Counted from the first letter of the stretch, positions 28,471 to 37,561 are shown. The stretch is DNA of 64,000 nt from Abiotrophia sp. HMSC24B09 (GCF_001815865.1 NZ_KV822195.1:62001-126000), one strand, 5' to 3'. A program made the numbers and translations. The notes: generated by a model from the sequence alone, not told the origin.

Positions 28471-28686
28471 ATGATTTTTAAAGTAACATATCAACCCAAT
28501 ACCCAACAAGTTCCTACTCGGGAAAATACCCAAACCCTTTATGTAGAAGCTGCTAGCAAAGGGGAAGCACGGGAATTGATTGCTAAGTATACACCATACA
28601 ATGTGGAGTTCGTCCAAGAATTATCACCTGCTCATTTAGCTTATGAGCAAGAGTCCAACCCGGACTTCGAAGTGTCGGTGTTCTAG
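28471..28686 (+). CDS. rpoY: RNA polymerase epsilon subunit
   Basis: Small accessory RNA polymerase subunit of Firmicutes (formerly YkzG, DUF1447). MIFKVTYQ at the start, TLYVEAASKGEARELI in the middle and FVQELSPAHLAYEQESNPDF near the end fit the family. 71 residues. Its stop codon is one base from the rnjA ATG, the conserved rpoY-rnjA pairing. Confidence 0.9.
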   Translation: MIFKVTYQPNTQQVPTRENTQTLYVEAASKGEARELIAKYTPYNVEFVQELSPAHLAYEQESNPDFEVSVF

Positions 28687-28687
28687 T

Positions 28688-30406
28688 ATGGCAGTTAATT
28701 TAAAAAATAACGAAACCGGCGTCTTCGCCCTAGGGGGCTTAGGCGAAATCGGGAAGAACATGTATGGTGTACAGTTCCAAGACGAAATCATCTTACTAGA
28801 TTGTGGGGTTATGTTCCCGGAAGATGATTTGTTAGGGATTGATTACGTAATTCCTGATTTTTCTTACATTATGCAAAACCAGAGTAAGGTCAAAGCCCTG
28901 ATTATTAGTCACGGTCACGAAGACCACATCGGGGGCATTCCCTTCCTCTTGCAGCAAATCAATGTACCTATCTATGCCGGTAAATTAGCGGCTTCGCTGA
29001 TTCGCAATAAGTTGCAAGAACGCGGCCTTCTGCGCCAAGCTGAGATTCACGAAATTGATGAAGATGCGGTCATTCGTTTCCGCAAGACAACCGTCAGCTT
29101 CTATCTGACAACCCACAGTATTCCTGAAGCCTACGGGGTGGTCGTTAAGACCCCGCCAGGTAACATTGTCTTCACAGGTGACTATAAGTTCGACTTCACT
29201 CCAGTAGGTAAGCCAGCAGACTTACATCGCATGGCTAAAATCGGGGAAGAGGGCGTTTTAGTCCTTTTAGGGGATTCTACCAACTCAGAAATTCCAACCT
29301 TTACCAAGTCGGAACAAGTGGTGGGACAATCTATTAAAAACATTATTCAGAAGGTAGAAGGCCGGGTTATCTTTGCAACCTTCGCTTCTAACGTTTCGCG
29401 TCTCCAACAGGTGGTTGAAACGGCTCAAGAAACAGGACGTAAGATTGCTGTCTTCGGGCGCAGTATGGAATCTGCTATTAAGACAGGGCGGGAACTAGGC
29501 TATATCAAAGATGACGATGAACTCTTTGTAGAGCAACGTGACCTCAACCGGGTGCCGGCTGAGCAACTCATCATTCTCTGTACGGGTTCGCAAGGGGAAC
29601 CTATGGCGGCCCTAAGCCGTATCGCCAACGGAACTCACCGTCAGATTCAGGTTCAACCTAACGATACAGTCATCTTCTCAAGTTCACCAATTCCTGGTAA
29701 TACCATGAGTGTTAACCGCGTCATTAACCAACTCTGCGAAGTTGGGGCCCATGTTATTCATGGTAAGGTTAACAACATCCACACATCTGGTCACGGTGGT
29801 CAGCAAGAGCAATTGCTGATGATGCGCCTTATGAAGCCTAAGTACTTCATGCCAGTCCATGGTGAATTCCGTATGCAGAGCATTCAAGCTGGCCTAGCCC
29901 AACAAACAGGGATTCCTAAGGAAAACTGCTTTGTTATGGAAAATGGTCAAATGCTAGCGGTAACTGCTGATAGTGCTCGAATTGCGGGTAAGTTTACGGC
30001 AAATAGTATCTATGTGGATGGGAGTGGCATTGGCGATATTGGCCATGTCGTGATCCGCGACCGTCGTAACCTATCAGAAGATGGTTTAGTGGTGATTTCT
30101 GCCACCTTAGACTATGAGAACAAGCAGTTGGTTAGCGGACCTGACATTATGTCGCGTGGTTTTATCTACATGCGAGAGTCTAGCGACCTAATTCACTCCT
30201 TACAGTCTAGTCTCAAGTCAGCCATTAACCGTGGCCTTAACGAAAATGGCAATAACGTGAGCGAACGCCTGATTCGCGAAATGATTATGGACACTATCGT
30301 CCCTCTAATTTATGAACGGACCGAACGTTCTCCAATGATTATGCCAGTCTTGTTGGACATCAATAAGGGTGTCCGCCGTCGCAAACAACGAACCGAACAA
30401 GACTAA
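28688..30406 (+). CDS. rnjA: Ribonuclease J1
   Basis: Metallo-beta-lactamase/beta-CASP nuclease with endo- and 5-prime exonuclease activity in mRNA decay. Motifs: GGLGEIGKNMY near the start, the metal site HGHEDHIGG (near residue 75), GDYKFDFTPVGKP, and the beta-CASP loops FGRSMESA and CTGSQGEPMAAL, then SGHGGQQE. The ATG at 28688, one base after the rpoY stop, gives 572 residues; an upstream in-frame start at 28643 would lie inside rpoY. No strong ribosome site is visible, so translation is probably coupled to rpoY. Confidence 0.95.
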   Translation: MAVNLKNNETGVFALGGLGEIGKNMYGVQFQDEIILLDCGVMFPEDDLLGIDYVIPDFSYIMQNQSKVKALIISHGHEDHIGGIPFLLQQINVPIYAGKLAASLIRNKLQERGLLRQAEIHEIDEDAVIRFRKTTVSFYLTTHSIPEAYGVVVKTPPGNIVFTGDYKFDFTPVGKPADLHRMAKIGEEGVLVLLGDSTNSEIPTFTKSEQVVGQSIKNIIQKVEGRVIFATFASNVSRLQQVVETAQETGRKIAVFGRSMESAIKTGRELGYIKDDDELFVEQRDLNRVPAEQLIILCTGSQGEPMAALSRIANGTHRQIQVQPNDTVIFSSSPIPGNTMSVNRVINQLCEVGAHVIHGKVNNIHTSGHGGQQEQLLMMRLMKPKYFMPVHGEFRMQSIQAGLAQQTGIPKENCFVMENGQMLAVTADSARIAGKFTANSIYVDGSGIGDIGHVVIRDRRNLSEDGLVVISATLDYENKQLVSGPDIMSRGFIYMRESSDLIHSLQSSLKSAINRGLNENGNNVSERLIREMIMDTIVPLIYERTERSPMIMPVLLDINKGVRRRKQRTEQD

Positions 30407-30449
30407 GCAAAATCTAGACAGATAAGCTTATTAGAAAAGAGGAATGTTT

Positions 30450-31517
30450 ATGTCACGTATTGAAAAAGTAAGAGTTCAGCTCGCTGCACAAGGCTTAGAT
30501 GCCTTGGTAGTGACTAACTTAAAAAATATTCGCTACTTAGCTAATTTTACAGGGACGACGGCGGCCTTGATTATTACGTCAGATCAAGCCATTTTCGTAA
30601 CTGATTTCCGTTATGTGCAGCAAGCAAGTAAGCAAGCACCAGATTTTACCTTGTTACAAAACAAAAAGGAAATCTTTGCTGAAATTAATGACTTCTTAGT
30701 TGCTAATCAGATTCAAAAAGTCGGGATTGAAGCGGACGAAATGACCGTTTCTACTTATCTTCGCATTAAGGATTTCTTTGGTCCAGAAGTGGTACCAACT
30801 CAGGGCTTAATTGAGAAAATCCGCGAAATTAAAGACGCAGACGAATTGGCAACTATGAAGAAGGCCTGCGAGATTACCGACCAAGCCTTCAGCCATATTC
30901 TGACCTTCATTAAGCCAGGTGTCACTGAGATTGAGGTGGCTAACGAATTAGAACGTTACCTCAAAACCTTAGGAGCTAGTGCCATGTCCTTTGATACCAT
31001 TGTAGCCAGCGGCTTACGTTCTGCAATGCCTCACGGGGTGGCTTCCGATAAGGTCATTGAAGAAGGCGATGTAGTGACCTTAGACTTCGGTTGCTACTAC
31101 CAAGGTTATTCTTCCGATATGACCCGGACTATTGCGGTCGGATCGATTGATCCAAAACTGGAAGAAATTTACCATGTCGTGCTTGATGCCCATAACTTGG
31201 TAAACCAAAAAGCGAAAGCTGGTATGACAGGGGCGGAACTAGACGCTATCGCGCGTGACTACATCAGTGAAAAAGGTTATGGCCAATACTTCGGCCATAG
31301 TTTGGGTCACGGTGTTGGTTTGGACATTCATGAAGCGCCAGGCGTTAATGCCAAGAATGACCAACCAGTGGAAGTTGGTATGGTCATTACCAATGAGCCC
31401 GGTATTTATATCGAAGGCTTAGGTGGTGTACGGATTGAAGACGACTTAGTAGTTCATCCAGACCATGTAGAATTGCTAAACCGCAGTCCAAAAGAATTGA
31501 TTATTTTAGAAGTTTAA
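30450..31517 (+). CDS. M24 family Xaa-Pro peptidase
   Basis: Predicted cytoplasmic aminopeptidase P/proline dipeptidase (YqhT/PepQ-like). The creatinase N-domain occupies about residues 1-125. The pita-bread domain follows, with metal ligands in TLDFGCYYQGYSSDMTRTI (two Asp), FGHSLGHGVGLDIHE (His), NEPGIYIEG (Glu) and RIEDDLVV (Glu). The second ATG (30450) is better placed after AGAGGA than the one at 30444. 355 residues. In many Firmicutes efp follows this gene; here an Asp23-like gene follows directly. Confidence 0.88.
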   Translation: MSRIEKVRVQLAAQGLDALVVTNLKNIRYLANFTGTTAALIITSDQAIFVTDFRYVQQASKQAPDFTLLQNKKEIFAEINDFLVANQIQKVGIEADEMTVSTYLRIKDFFGPEVVPTQGLIEKIREIKDADELATMKKACEITDQAFSHILTFIKPGVTEIEVANELERYLKTLGASAMSFDTIVASGLRSAMPHGVASDKVIEEGDVVTLDFGCYYQGYSSDMTRTIAVGSIDPKLEEIYHVVLDAHNLVNQKAKAGMTGAELDAIARDYISEKGYGQYFGHSLGHGVGLDIHEAPGVNAKNDQPVEVGMVITNEPGIYIEGLGGVRIEDDLVVHPDHVELLNRSPKELIILEV

Positions 31518-31539
31518 ACCTTAAAAGGAGGAAGCCCAG

Positions 31540-31959
31540 ATGACCCAAGAAAACAGTCATTTTGAACCACAAACGGTGGCACCCTTAGGGGAAATCAACA
31601 TCACAACGGGTGTTCTTGAAGCCATTGCAGCTAAGGCTGTAAGCGAAGTAGAAGGGGTCTACCAACTCCACAAATCCTTCCAAACAGAAGTAGGTGGATT
31701 CTTTGGTATGAATCCTGATCGAGTAGGTGCCCGTGTTCGCCGCGATGATTCAGAAATTGCCATTGATGTTAAAATCGACCTTAAATACGGTTATTCTGTA
31801 CCAGAAGTAGCCATGAAGGTTCAACAAAAAGTTAAAGAACAAATCTTCTTCATGACAGACTTAGTTGTTCAAGAAGTCAATGTCCATGTTGCTAGCATCC
31901 AAACAGAAGCTAGTCAGGCAGTGGATTATCTCCATTTAGATGAAACTGATGGTGAGTAG
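31540..31959 (+). CDS. Asp23/Gls24 family envelope stress protein
   Basis: DUF322 (Asp23/Gls24, YqhY-like) protein of unknown molecular role; relatives affect envelope stress or fatty-acid metabolism. Typical motifs are GEINITTGVLEAIAAKAVSEVEGV near residues 17-40 and DVKIDLKYGYSVPEVAMKVQQKVKEQI in the second half. 139 residues. It lies directly upstream of nusB, as in many Firmicutes. Confidence 0.88.
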   Translation: MTQENSHFEPQTVAPLGEINITTGVLEAIAAKAVSEVEGVYQLHKSFQTEVGGFFGMNPDRVGARVRRDDSEIAIDVKIDLKYGYSVPEVAMKVQQKVKEQIFFMTDLVVQEVNVHVASIQTEASQAVDYLHLDETDGE

Positions 31960-31960
31960 T

Positions 31961-32404
31961 GTGACCAAGATGAGCAATCGACACCAAGTTCGGGAGAAGG
32001 CTGTTCAGACCATCTTCCAACTCATACGACCTCAAGTACCTGTCAGCCTAGACCAAGCTTGTGCCTTCGCTCTTGAAGCAGGTAACGACCCTGAAGCTGG
32101 ATTTGAAGGCTCTGATGCCTACTTGGACCGCCTAGTTCAGGGTGTCAATCAAACAGCTGAAGAGTTAGACCAACGTATTAGTCATTATCTAGCTGAAGAC
32201 TGGACCTTGGAACGCTTGGCGCGGATTGACCTAGCCATTCTACGTGTCGCTTTCTACGAATTGCTCTATGTGAGTGAGGACGAAGTGCCAAGCAAGGTAG
32301 CGGTCAATGAAGCGGTAGAGCTAGCCAAGACCTTTAGCGATGACAAATCCAAGCAATTCATTAATGGTGTACTAGCAGGTTTACTTAAAGACCTTAAGAA
32401 CTAA
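31961..32404 (+). CDS. nusB: Transcription antitermination protein NusB
   Basis: RNA-binding factor of the rRNA antitermination complex. SNRHQVREKAVQTIFQL at the start, WTLERLARIDLAILRVAFYELLY and VAVNEAVELAKTFSDDKSKQFINGVLAGL at the end are the family core. The start is uncertain: GTG at 31961 follows GGTGAG at the end of the asp23-like gene, ATG at 31970 has no ribosome site, and ATG at 31940 overlaps the upstream gene further. Confidence 0.9.
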   Translation: MTKMSNRHQVREKAVQTIFQLIRPQVPVSLDQACAFALEAGNDPEAGFEGSDAYLDRLVQGVNQTAEELDQRISHYLAEDWTLERLARIDLAILRVAFYELLYVSEDEVPSKVAVNEAVELAKTFSDDKSKQFINGVLAGLLKDLKN

Positions 32405-32408
32405 ACAT

Positions 32409-32444
32409 AAAAAGACCACCAAACTAAGATTTGGTGGTCTTTTT
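32409..32444. terminator. Bidirectional terminator between nusB and the MocR-type gene
   Basis: Perfect 15-bp stem AAAAAGACCACCAAA / TTTGGTGGTCTTTTT with six-base loop. The stop codon of the minus-strand gene (32426-32424) falls in the loop, so the last codons of that gene form one arm. Confidence 0.93.
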
Positions 32445-33827
32445 ATGTTGTCTCAGAGCTTGGTAGAGGTCACTAATAAGTGTGTCCACCTCATCCATAG
32501 GAAGGCCAGAAAAACTCAGGAAGATTTGTTGGTCGAAGCCAGTCTGGGCTTGGATAGAGAAGTCAGCAAGTGTCTTAAGTCGAATGCCCTCTTGAGCCAG
32601 TTGGGCCTGAAAAGGCTGGCTATGGAAAGCAAAACTCGGTTGAATTAATAGGTGGAGACCTGCATCAAGGCCAATTAGTTGGGCTTGGGGATCTTGCTTT
32701 TCAATGGCGTGAATCAGCCTATCACGCTTGCGTTTGTAGAAGCTTCGGGCTCGATTGAGATGGCGTTCTAAGTGACCTTGCTGGATAAAATCGTGAATAG
32801 CATACTGAGAGATGGTATTGAGGTTGACTGCGAATTGCTTTTCCTTCTCATAGAAAAGAGATAGAAGGCTTGCTGGTAATACCATATAGCTGATGCGGAG
32901 GCCAGGACTGAGAATGCGGGATAGGCTGCCCATATAGATTACTTGATTTCCTTGGTCTAATTGTGCCAGAGAGGGGATAGGTCGGCCAGTGTATTTAAAT
33001 TGGCTATCGTAGTCATCTTCAATAATCCAGCGATTAGGACTCTGTCTAGCCCAGTCTAAGATGGCTTGGCGGCGAGTGAGGGGCATAACAGATCCGGTCG
33101 GAAATTGATGGGTAGGGGTGACGCTGAGGATATCTAGCTGATCCAGTGGTATCTCTTCAATAGATAATCCTAGTTGATCAAGCGGGCAGGCTTGGACCTG
33201 CCATCCCATTTCTTTCAAAAATGGTAGCTGAGCGTGGTAGCCAGGATCTTCAATTCCAATCCGACGCTTAGGAGGAAGGAGCTGAACTAAAATCTGAAAA
33301 AGGGCCTGAGCATTAGGACCTAGTATCAGCTGGTCTGGCTGACATGGAACACCACGTTCATTGGCTAGATAGCTTGCCAAACTGCTTCTAAGTGGTGCTA
33401 AGCCTTGAACCGAACTAGGCTGAAGCAGGTCAGGGGACTGGGAATCAAAGCGCTGGGTATAAAGTTTGCGGAAAATTTCATAGGGAAAGAGTCTAGGGTC
33501 GGTTTCGGCCTTGGTTAAGTCATAGCGCCAACTAGGGTTAGGACTAGTAGTTAGGTTGGCTTGTTCCGAGGTCAGTTGGACTTGGAAACGCACATCGGCC
33601 ACGAAGTAGCCTTGGCGTGGTTTGGTTTCTAGGTAGCCTTCGAGGCTTAATTGGTCGTAGGCGTTAATGACGGTATTGAGGCTGATGCCTAAATCCTTGG
33701 CCAATTGGCGTTTGCTTGGGAGCTTTTGATGGGCAGCTAAGTGGCCGGAATGGATTTGGTCTTTAATGGCTTGGTAAAGTTGACTATAGAGCGCTTCTTT
33801 CTTGTTTGGGTCGAGATGAATAATCAT
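32424..33827 (-). CDS. MocR/PdxR-type regulator lacking the PLP lysine
   Basis: GntR-type winged HTH (residues about 8-75: ALYSQLYQAIKDQIHSGHLA, KRQLAKDLGISLNTVINAYD) fused to a fold-type I aminotransferase-like domain. Placed divergently from a pyridoxal kinase and a vitamin transporter, it most likely controls vitamin B6 salvage, as PdxR proteins do. In the normal GTFSK-x-L-x-P motif the PLP-binding Lys is replaced by Arg304 (GSLSRILSPGLRISYMVLP, codon CGC), so a Schiff base cannot form there. Other PLP-pocket residues such as VTPTHQFPTG and IEDDYDSQF remain. ATG at 33827 follows GGAGG. Confidence 0.85.
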   Translation of the reverse strand: MIIHLDPNKKEALYSQLYQAIKDQIHSGHLAAHQKLPSKRQLAKDLGISLNTVINAYDQLSLEGYLETKPRQGYFVADVRFQVQLTSEQANLTTSPNPSWRYDLTKAETDPRLFPYEIFRKLYTQRFDSQSPDLLQPSSVQGLAPLRSSLASYLANERGVPCQPDQLILGPNAQALFQILVQLLPPKRRIGIEDPGYHAQLPFLKEMGWQVQACPLDQLGLSIEEIPLDQLDILSVTPTHQFPTGSVMPLTRRQAILDWARQSPNRWIIEDDYDSQFKYTGRPIPSLAQLDQGNQVIYMGSLSRILSPGLRISYMVLPASLLSLFYEKEKQFAVNLNTISQYAIHDFIQQGHLERHLNRARSFYKRKRDRLIHAIEKQDPQAQLIGLDAGLHLLIQPSFAFHSQPFQAQLAQEGIRLKTLADFSIQAQTGFDQQIFLSFSGLPMDEVDTLISDLYQALRQHKKTTKS

Positions 33828-33840
33828 AGAGTCCTCCAAC

Positions 33841-33899
33841 TGGTACTGTTCATTTGTATGAAACTGGCACTATTAATGGTACCAGAAATGGGGTATGAT
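33841..33899. promoter_or_regulatory. Divergent regulatory region with TGGTAC repeats
   Basis: TGGTAC (33841), TGGCAC (33865) and TGGTAC (33877) are direct repeats 24 and 12 bp apart, upstream of a -10 box TATGAT (33894-33899) for the kinase operon whose -35 (TATTAA) is poor. Such repeats before an activator-dependent promoter are typical for MocR-family control. Confidence 0.55.
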
Positions 33900-33922
33900 A
33901 ACAAGCAGAGGGAGGGGATTGA

Positions 33923-34744
33923 ATGGCAAGTATTTTGGTAGTGAATGATATTCCTGGCACTGGCCAGGTGGCTGGTTTAACGAATTTGGCTGTATTGAAT
34001 GCAGCTGGTTACGAAGTGACCCTCCTGCCCACAGTATACTTAACTCACCATACCGGACGTTGGCCAGTCTACCGCGAGAGTTTGGACGCAGCCTTTTCCG
34101 CCTCTTTAATGGCTTGGCGGCAGGTCAAGTTCCAGGCTATCGTGACCGGATATTTTGGCAATGCCAGCCAGATTCATCAATTTGTTAACTGGTATAAACA
34201 TTACCAAGCTGATACCTTTTTGGTGGTGGACCCCATCATGGGAGATCGTGGCCAGCTTTATACTGGGCTGGATCAGAATTATGTGGCGGCTATGCAAGAA
34301 CTGGTTGCCTTAGCTGATTATGCCCTGCCGAATTTGACGGAGGCCTATCTCTTGGCTGGTCTAGATGCTGAGTTAGTTAAAAATCAGGAAGATATGCAAG
34401 CTCTAGAGACTTTGGCTAATCTTGAATCTAAGCAAAAGTCTTGGGTCATCACCGGGATTGAAGTGGATGACCAGATTGGGGTGGCTTTTGAGTCTAATCA
34501 AGAGGCTTGGACTCAGCGCCAAAATTGCCATTTGTTTGGCACGGGGGACTTCTTCACTTCCTGTTTCCTGGCCTGCCAGGTAGGGGGCTTATCTCTAGAA
34601 GCGACATGCCAATGGTGTGTTGACCTGGTTGGTCGTGCAGTAGAAAACCAGGGGTTAAACCAAGCTATAGCTCGCCAGGAGCTTTATTATCAGCCTTATT
34701 TACCTTTTATCAGCAAAACCTTAAGAAAAGAGGACTCATTATGA
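33923..34744 (+). CDS. pdxY: Pyridoxal/pyridoxamine kinase
   Basis: PfkB/ribokinase-fold kinase that phosphorylates B6 vitamers to PLP or its precursors. It opens with ILVVNDIPGTGQVAGLTNLA (substrate-binding Ser/Gly region), has VVDPIMGDRGQLYTGL for the ATP/Mg side and the anion-hole catalytic motif GTGDFFTSCFLA near residue 208. 273 residues with GAGGGAGG ribosome site. It overlaps the next gene by four bases (ATGA). A pdxK name would also do. Confidence 0.85.
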   Translation: MASILVVNDIPGTGQVAGLTNLAVLNAAGYEVTLLPTVYLTHHTGRWPVYRESLDAAFSASLMAWRQVKFQAIVTGYFGNASQIHQFVNWYKHYQADTFLVVDPIMGDRGQLYTGLDQNYVAAMQELVALADYALPNLTEAYLLAGLDAELVKNQEDMQALETLANLESKQKSWVITGIEVDDQIGVAFESNQEAWTQRQNCHLFGTGDFFTSCFLACQVGGLSLEATCQWCVDLVGRAVENQGLNQAIARQELYYQPYLPFISKTLRKEDSL

Positions 34745-35304
34745 ATCAAACAAAAACAGCCTTTCACCGTCGCTTAGTAGGCTATATCGAAATTGGCTTA
34801 TTCGCAGCACTTATCGTTCTTGCGATTACTTATTTAAAAATCCATATGCCGGGTAAAACCATGGTTCATGTCGGCAATGCCTTAGTTGTTTTATCCGTCT
34901 TACTACTAGGCTTCAAGCGTGGTTCTATTGCTTCCTTTTTAGGTCTTTTCATCTTCGATGTGTTCAATGGCTTTGCTGCTTCTGTCGCCTTTACGCTTTT
35001 GGAAGCCGGACTGGTTCTTGTCACGGTTAATGCAGTCTACACCTATGTATTTAAGAAACGTGACACGCGCTTTAACCTTGTTGTGGTTTCCATTGTGGCT
35101 GGTTTAGTCAAAATTGTCAGCCGGCCAGTCTCCATTGTGGCGCAACAATTGGTTTTAGGTTCTAGCTGGAATGCAGCCATGGCAAAAGTAGTTGAGAAGA
35201 TGCCCGCCACCTTCTTCACTGCTATCGTAACGGCCATTTTAGTAGGGATTCTCTACTATCCAATGAAGCGCGTGATTGAACGTTTCCATCCAATTGGCGA
35301 ATAG
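34741..35304 (+). CDS. ECF transporter S component, probably for a B6 vitamer
   Basis: Hydrophobic 187-residue protein with about five or six membrane segments and an N-terminal basic stretch; the pattern FAALIVLAITYLKIHMPGK...HVGNALVVLSVLLLGFKRGSIASFLGLFIFDVF fits the PdxU/HmpT-like S components. Co-translation with pyridoxal kinase (four-base overlap) and a divergent PdxR-type regulator point to pyridoxal or pyridoxine uptake. It needs a shared EcfA-A'-T module from elsewhere. The vitamin specificity is inferred from context. Confidence 0.75.
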   Translation: MNQTKTAFHRRLVGYIEIGLFAALIVLAITYLKIHMPGKTMVHVGNALVVLSVLLLGFKRGSIASFLGLFIFDVFNGFAASVAFTLLEAGLVLVTVNAVYTYVFKKRDTRFNLVVVSIVAGLVKIVSRPVSIVAQQLVLGSSWNAAMAKVVEKMPATFFTAIVTAILVGILYYPMKRVIERFHPIGE

Positions 35305-35314
35305 CGATTATGCT

Positions 35315-35341
35315 GAAGCTGGTTTAACCAGCTTCTTTTTT
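35315..35341 (+). terminator. Terminator of the B6 salvage operon
   Basis: GAAGCTGGT TTA ACCAGCTTC followed by T6. Confidence 0.9.
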
Positions 35342-35386
35342 CTTGTTTAAATAAATGCACAAAAATCTCAAAAGAAAGCGCATGAA

Positions 35387-35415
35387 TTGCGTCTCAAGGC
35401 AAATAACGGTAGAAT
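35387..35415 (+). promoter_or_regulatory. Promoter of the suf operon
   Basis: -35 TTGCGT (35387-35392), 17-bp spacer, -10 TAGAAT (35410-35415). Confidence 0.6.
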
Positions 35416-35448
35416 AAAGGAGACTATAAGGAAGGAATAGGTGACGAT

Positions 35449-36219
35449 ATGCCAGTATTAGAAATCAAGGATTTGCATGTGGCCATTGAAGGTAAGGAAA
35501 TCCTTAAAGGGGTTAACTTGACCCTCAAAACAGGAGAAATTCATGCGGTTATGGGACCAAACGGGACTGGAAAGTCCACCCTAGCGGCGGCCATTATGGG
35601 TAACCCTGCCTATCAAGTAACCCAAGGTGAGATTCTCTTAGATGGTGAAGATGTCTTGGAGATGGAAGTAGATGAGCGTGCCCGTGCAGGTCTTTTCTTG
35701 GCAGTGCAATATCCAAGTGAGATTCCAGGTGTTACCAACGCTGAGTTTATGCGCGCAGCTATTAACTCTCGACGGGATGATGACAACAAGATGGGCGTCC
35801 GCGAATTCATCAAGAAATTGGATGAGAAGATGGCTCTCTTAGATATGCCGGAAGAAATGGCAGAACGCTATCTCAACGAAGGCTTTTCAGGTGGGGAGAA
35901 AAAACGTAATGAAATCCTACAATGCCTCATGATTGAACCTAGCTTTGCTATTTTGGACGAAATCGACTCTGGGCTCGATATTGATGCTCTTAAGGTGGTA
36001 TCCAAGGGCGTCAACGCCATGCGGGGTGAAGGTTTTGGTTCCCTGATTATCACTCACTATCAAAGATTACTCAACTACATCACGCCCGATGTGGTCCACA
36101 TTATGATGGAAGGGCGCGTGGTAATGACAGGCGATGCCGAATTAGCTAAACGCTTGGAGGCGGAAGGTTATAAGGGTATTAGTGAAGAATTAGGTCTCCA
36201 CTATGACGAGAAAGCCTAG
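35449..36219 (+). CDS. sufC: Fe-S assembly ATPase SufC
   Basis: ABC-type ATPase that powers the SufBCD scaffold. Walker A GPNGTGKSTL (near residue 38; the usual second Ser is Thr), signature FSGGEKKRNEIL near 143-154, and Walker B SFAILDEIDSGLDIDAL. 256 residues, no membrane domain. First gene of sufCDSUB. Confidence 0.96.
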   Translation: MPVLEIKDLHVAIEGKEILKGVNLTLKTGEIHAVMGPNGTGKSTLAAAIMGNPAYQVTQGEILLDGEDVLEMEVDERARAGLFLAVQYPSEIPGVTNAEFMRAAINSRRDDDNKMGVREFIKKLDEKMALLDMPEEMAERYLNEGFSGGEKKRNEILQCLMIEPSFAILDEIDSGLDIDALKVVSKGVNAMRGEGFGSLIITHYQRLLNYITPDVVHIMMEGRVVMTGDAELAKRLEAEGYKGISEELGLHYDEKA

Positions 36220-36227
36220 GTGATAGC

Positions 36228-37535
36228 ATGACTAGCAAACATTATTTAGACCAGATGCAGGCTTTGGCTACTTTTGCCACCCTGCCTGACTGGTTCCGCG
36301 CTATTCAAAATCAAGCCCATTCAGTCTGGCAGGATTTGCAGTTACCAGTGATTGAGCGGGTTAAGTATCATCGTTGGCCCCTCCTATCCCAAGAAGTAGT
36401 AGCGCCACAAACCTTAGAGGAACCGCTACTCTATGGTCTAGATGCAGCTTTGGCTGAGCAAGATCACCTGAGTGGGCAGATTGTGCATGTGGGTAATCAT
36501 ACTCTGGTAGAAAGTTTGGACCAAGACCTAGTTGATAAAGGGGTAATTGTGACTGATTTGTTCCAAGCTCTTGCTGACTATCCTGACTTGGTTAAGGAAC
36601 ATCTCTTTTCGGTGATTGGCGCCCATGAAGACCAAATTGAAGCCTATCATACGGCCTTCATGAATGGGGGGATCTTCATCTATGTGCCAAGAAATGTAGC
36701 TGTGACTTTGCCGCTTGAAGTTCTCTTGGTTCAAGACAGTCGCTATGATCAAGCCTTCAACAAGCATGTCCTGATTGTGCTTGAACAGGGGGCAAGTTTA
36801 GATTATGTGGAGCGCATAGAAACTTATGGTGATAAACCAAACTCTGCCACCTATTTCGTTGAAGTGGTCGTTAAGGCTGGCGCTCAGATTAAGTATTCAG
36901 CAGTCGATACCCTAGGGGCCAAAAGCCATGCCTACATTAAGCGTTATGCCCAAACGGCGCGCGATGCTAAAATTGATTGGGCTATCGGTGAACTTAATGA
37001 CGGTAATGTCATCTTAGACTTAGATACCTACCTCAACGGTGATGGTTCTGAATCACAAGTGCAGATTGTTGGTATTTCAACTGGCAAGCAAATCCAAGGC
37101 ATTGATTCTAAGGTGGTCAATCGCGGTAATCATTCTGTCGGGAATATTCTCCAACATGGAGTTATCTTGGACCGGGCAACCTTGACCTTCAACGGGATTG
37201 GGCTGATTGAAAAATACGCCAAGGGTGCTGACGCTCAGCAGGAAAGCCGAGTGCTCATGTTATCTGAGAAGGCTCGAGGCGATGCCAACCCTATCCTTTT
37301 AATTGAAGAATTTGAAGTGACTGCAGGACACGCGGCTTCTGTAGGGCAAGTAGATGAAGAACAACTTTATTATCTGATGAGCCGTGGCTTAAGCCGTGAA
37401 GCTGCTGAGTATTTAGTAGTACGTGGTTTCTTAGGCCCAGTTATTGTGCAAATGCCTTCGGCAGAAATCAGACGACAGTTAGTAGAAATTATAGACCGTA
37501 AATTAAGTGGTTTAGAAGGTAGCCAGGAAGATTAA
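36228..37535 (+). CDS. sufD: Fe-S cluster assembly protein SufD
   Basis: Scaffold partner of SufB in the SufBC2D complex. The C-terminal beta-helix has [46 protein letters not shown], the SufB/SufD family end, including the conserved His of AGHAASVG. 435 residues. It starts nine bases after sufC. Confidence 0.95.
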   Translation: MTSKHYLDQMQALATFATLPDWFRAIQNQAHSVWQDLQLPVIERVKYHRWPLLSQEVVAPQTLEEPLLYGLDAALAEQDHLSGQIVHVGNHTLVESLDQDLVDKGVIVTDLFQALADYPDLVKEHLFSVIGAHEDQIEAYHTAFMNGGIFIYVPRNVAVTLPLEVLLVQDSRYDQAFNKHVLIVLEQGASLDYVERIETYGDKPNSATYFVEVVVKAGAQIKYSAVDTLGAKSHAYIKRYAQTARDAKIDWAIGELNDGNVILDLDTYLNGDGSESQVQIVGISTGKQIQGIDSKVVNRGNHSVGNILQHGVILDRATLTFNGIGLIEKYAKGADAQQESRVLMLSEKARGDANPILLIEEFEVTAGHAASVGQVDEEQLYYLMSRGLSREAAEYLVVRGFLGPVIVQMPSAEIRRQLVEIIDRKLSGLEGSQED

Positions 37536-37561
37536 GACTATTAAACGCGAAAGGAGACAGT

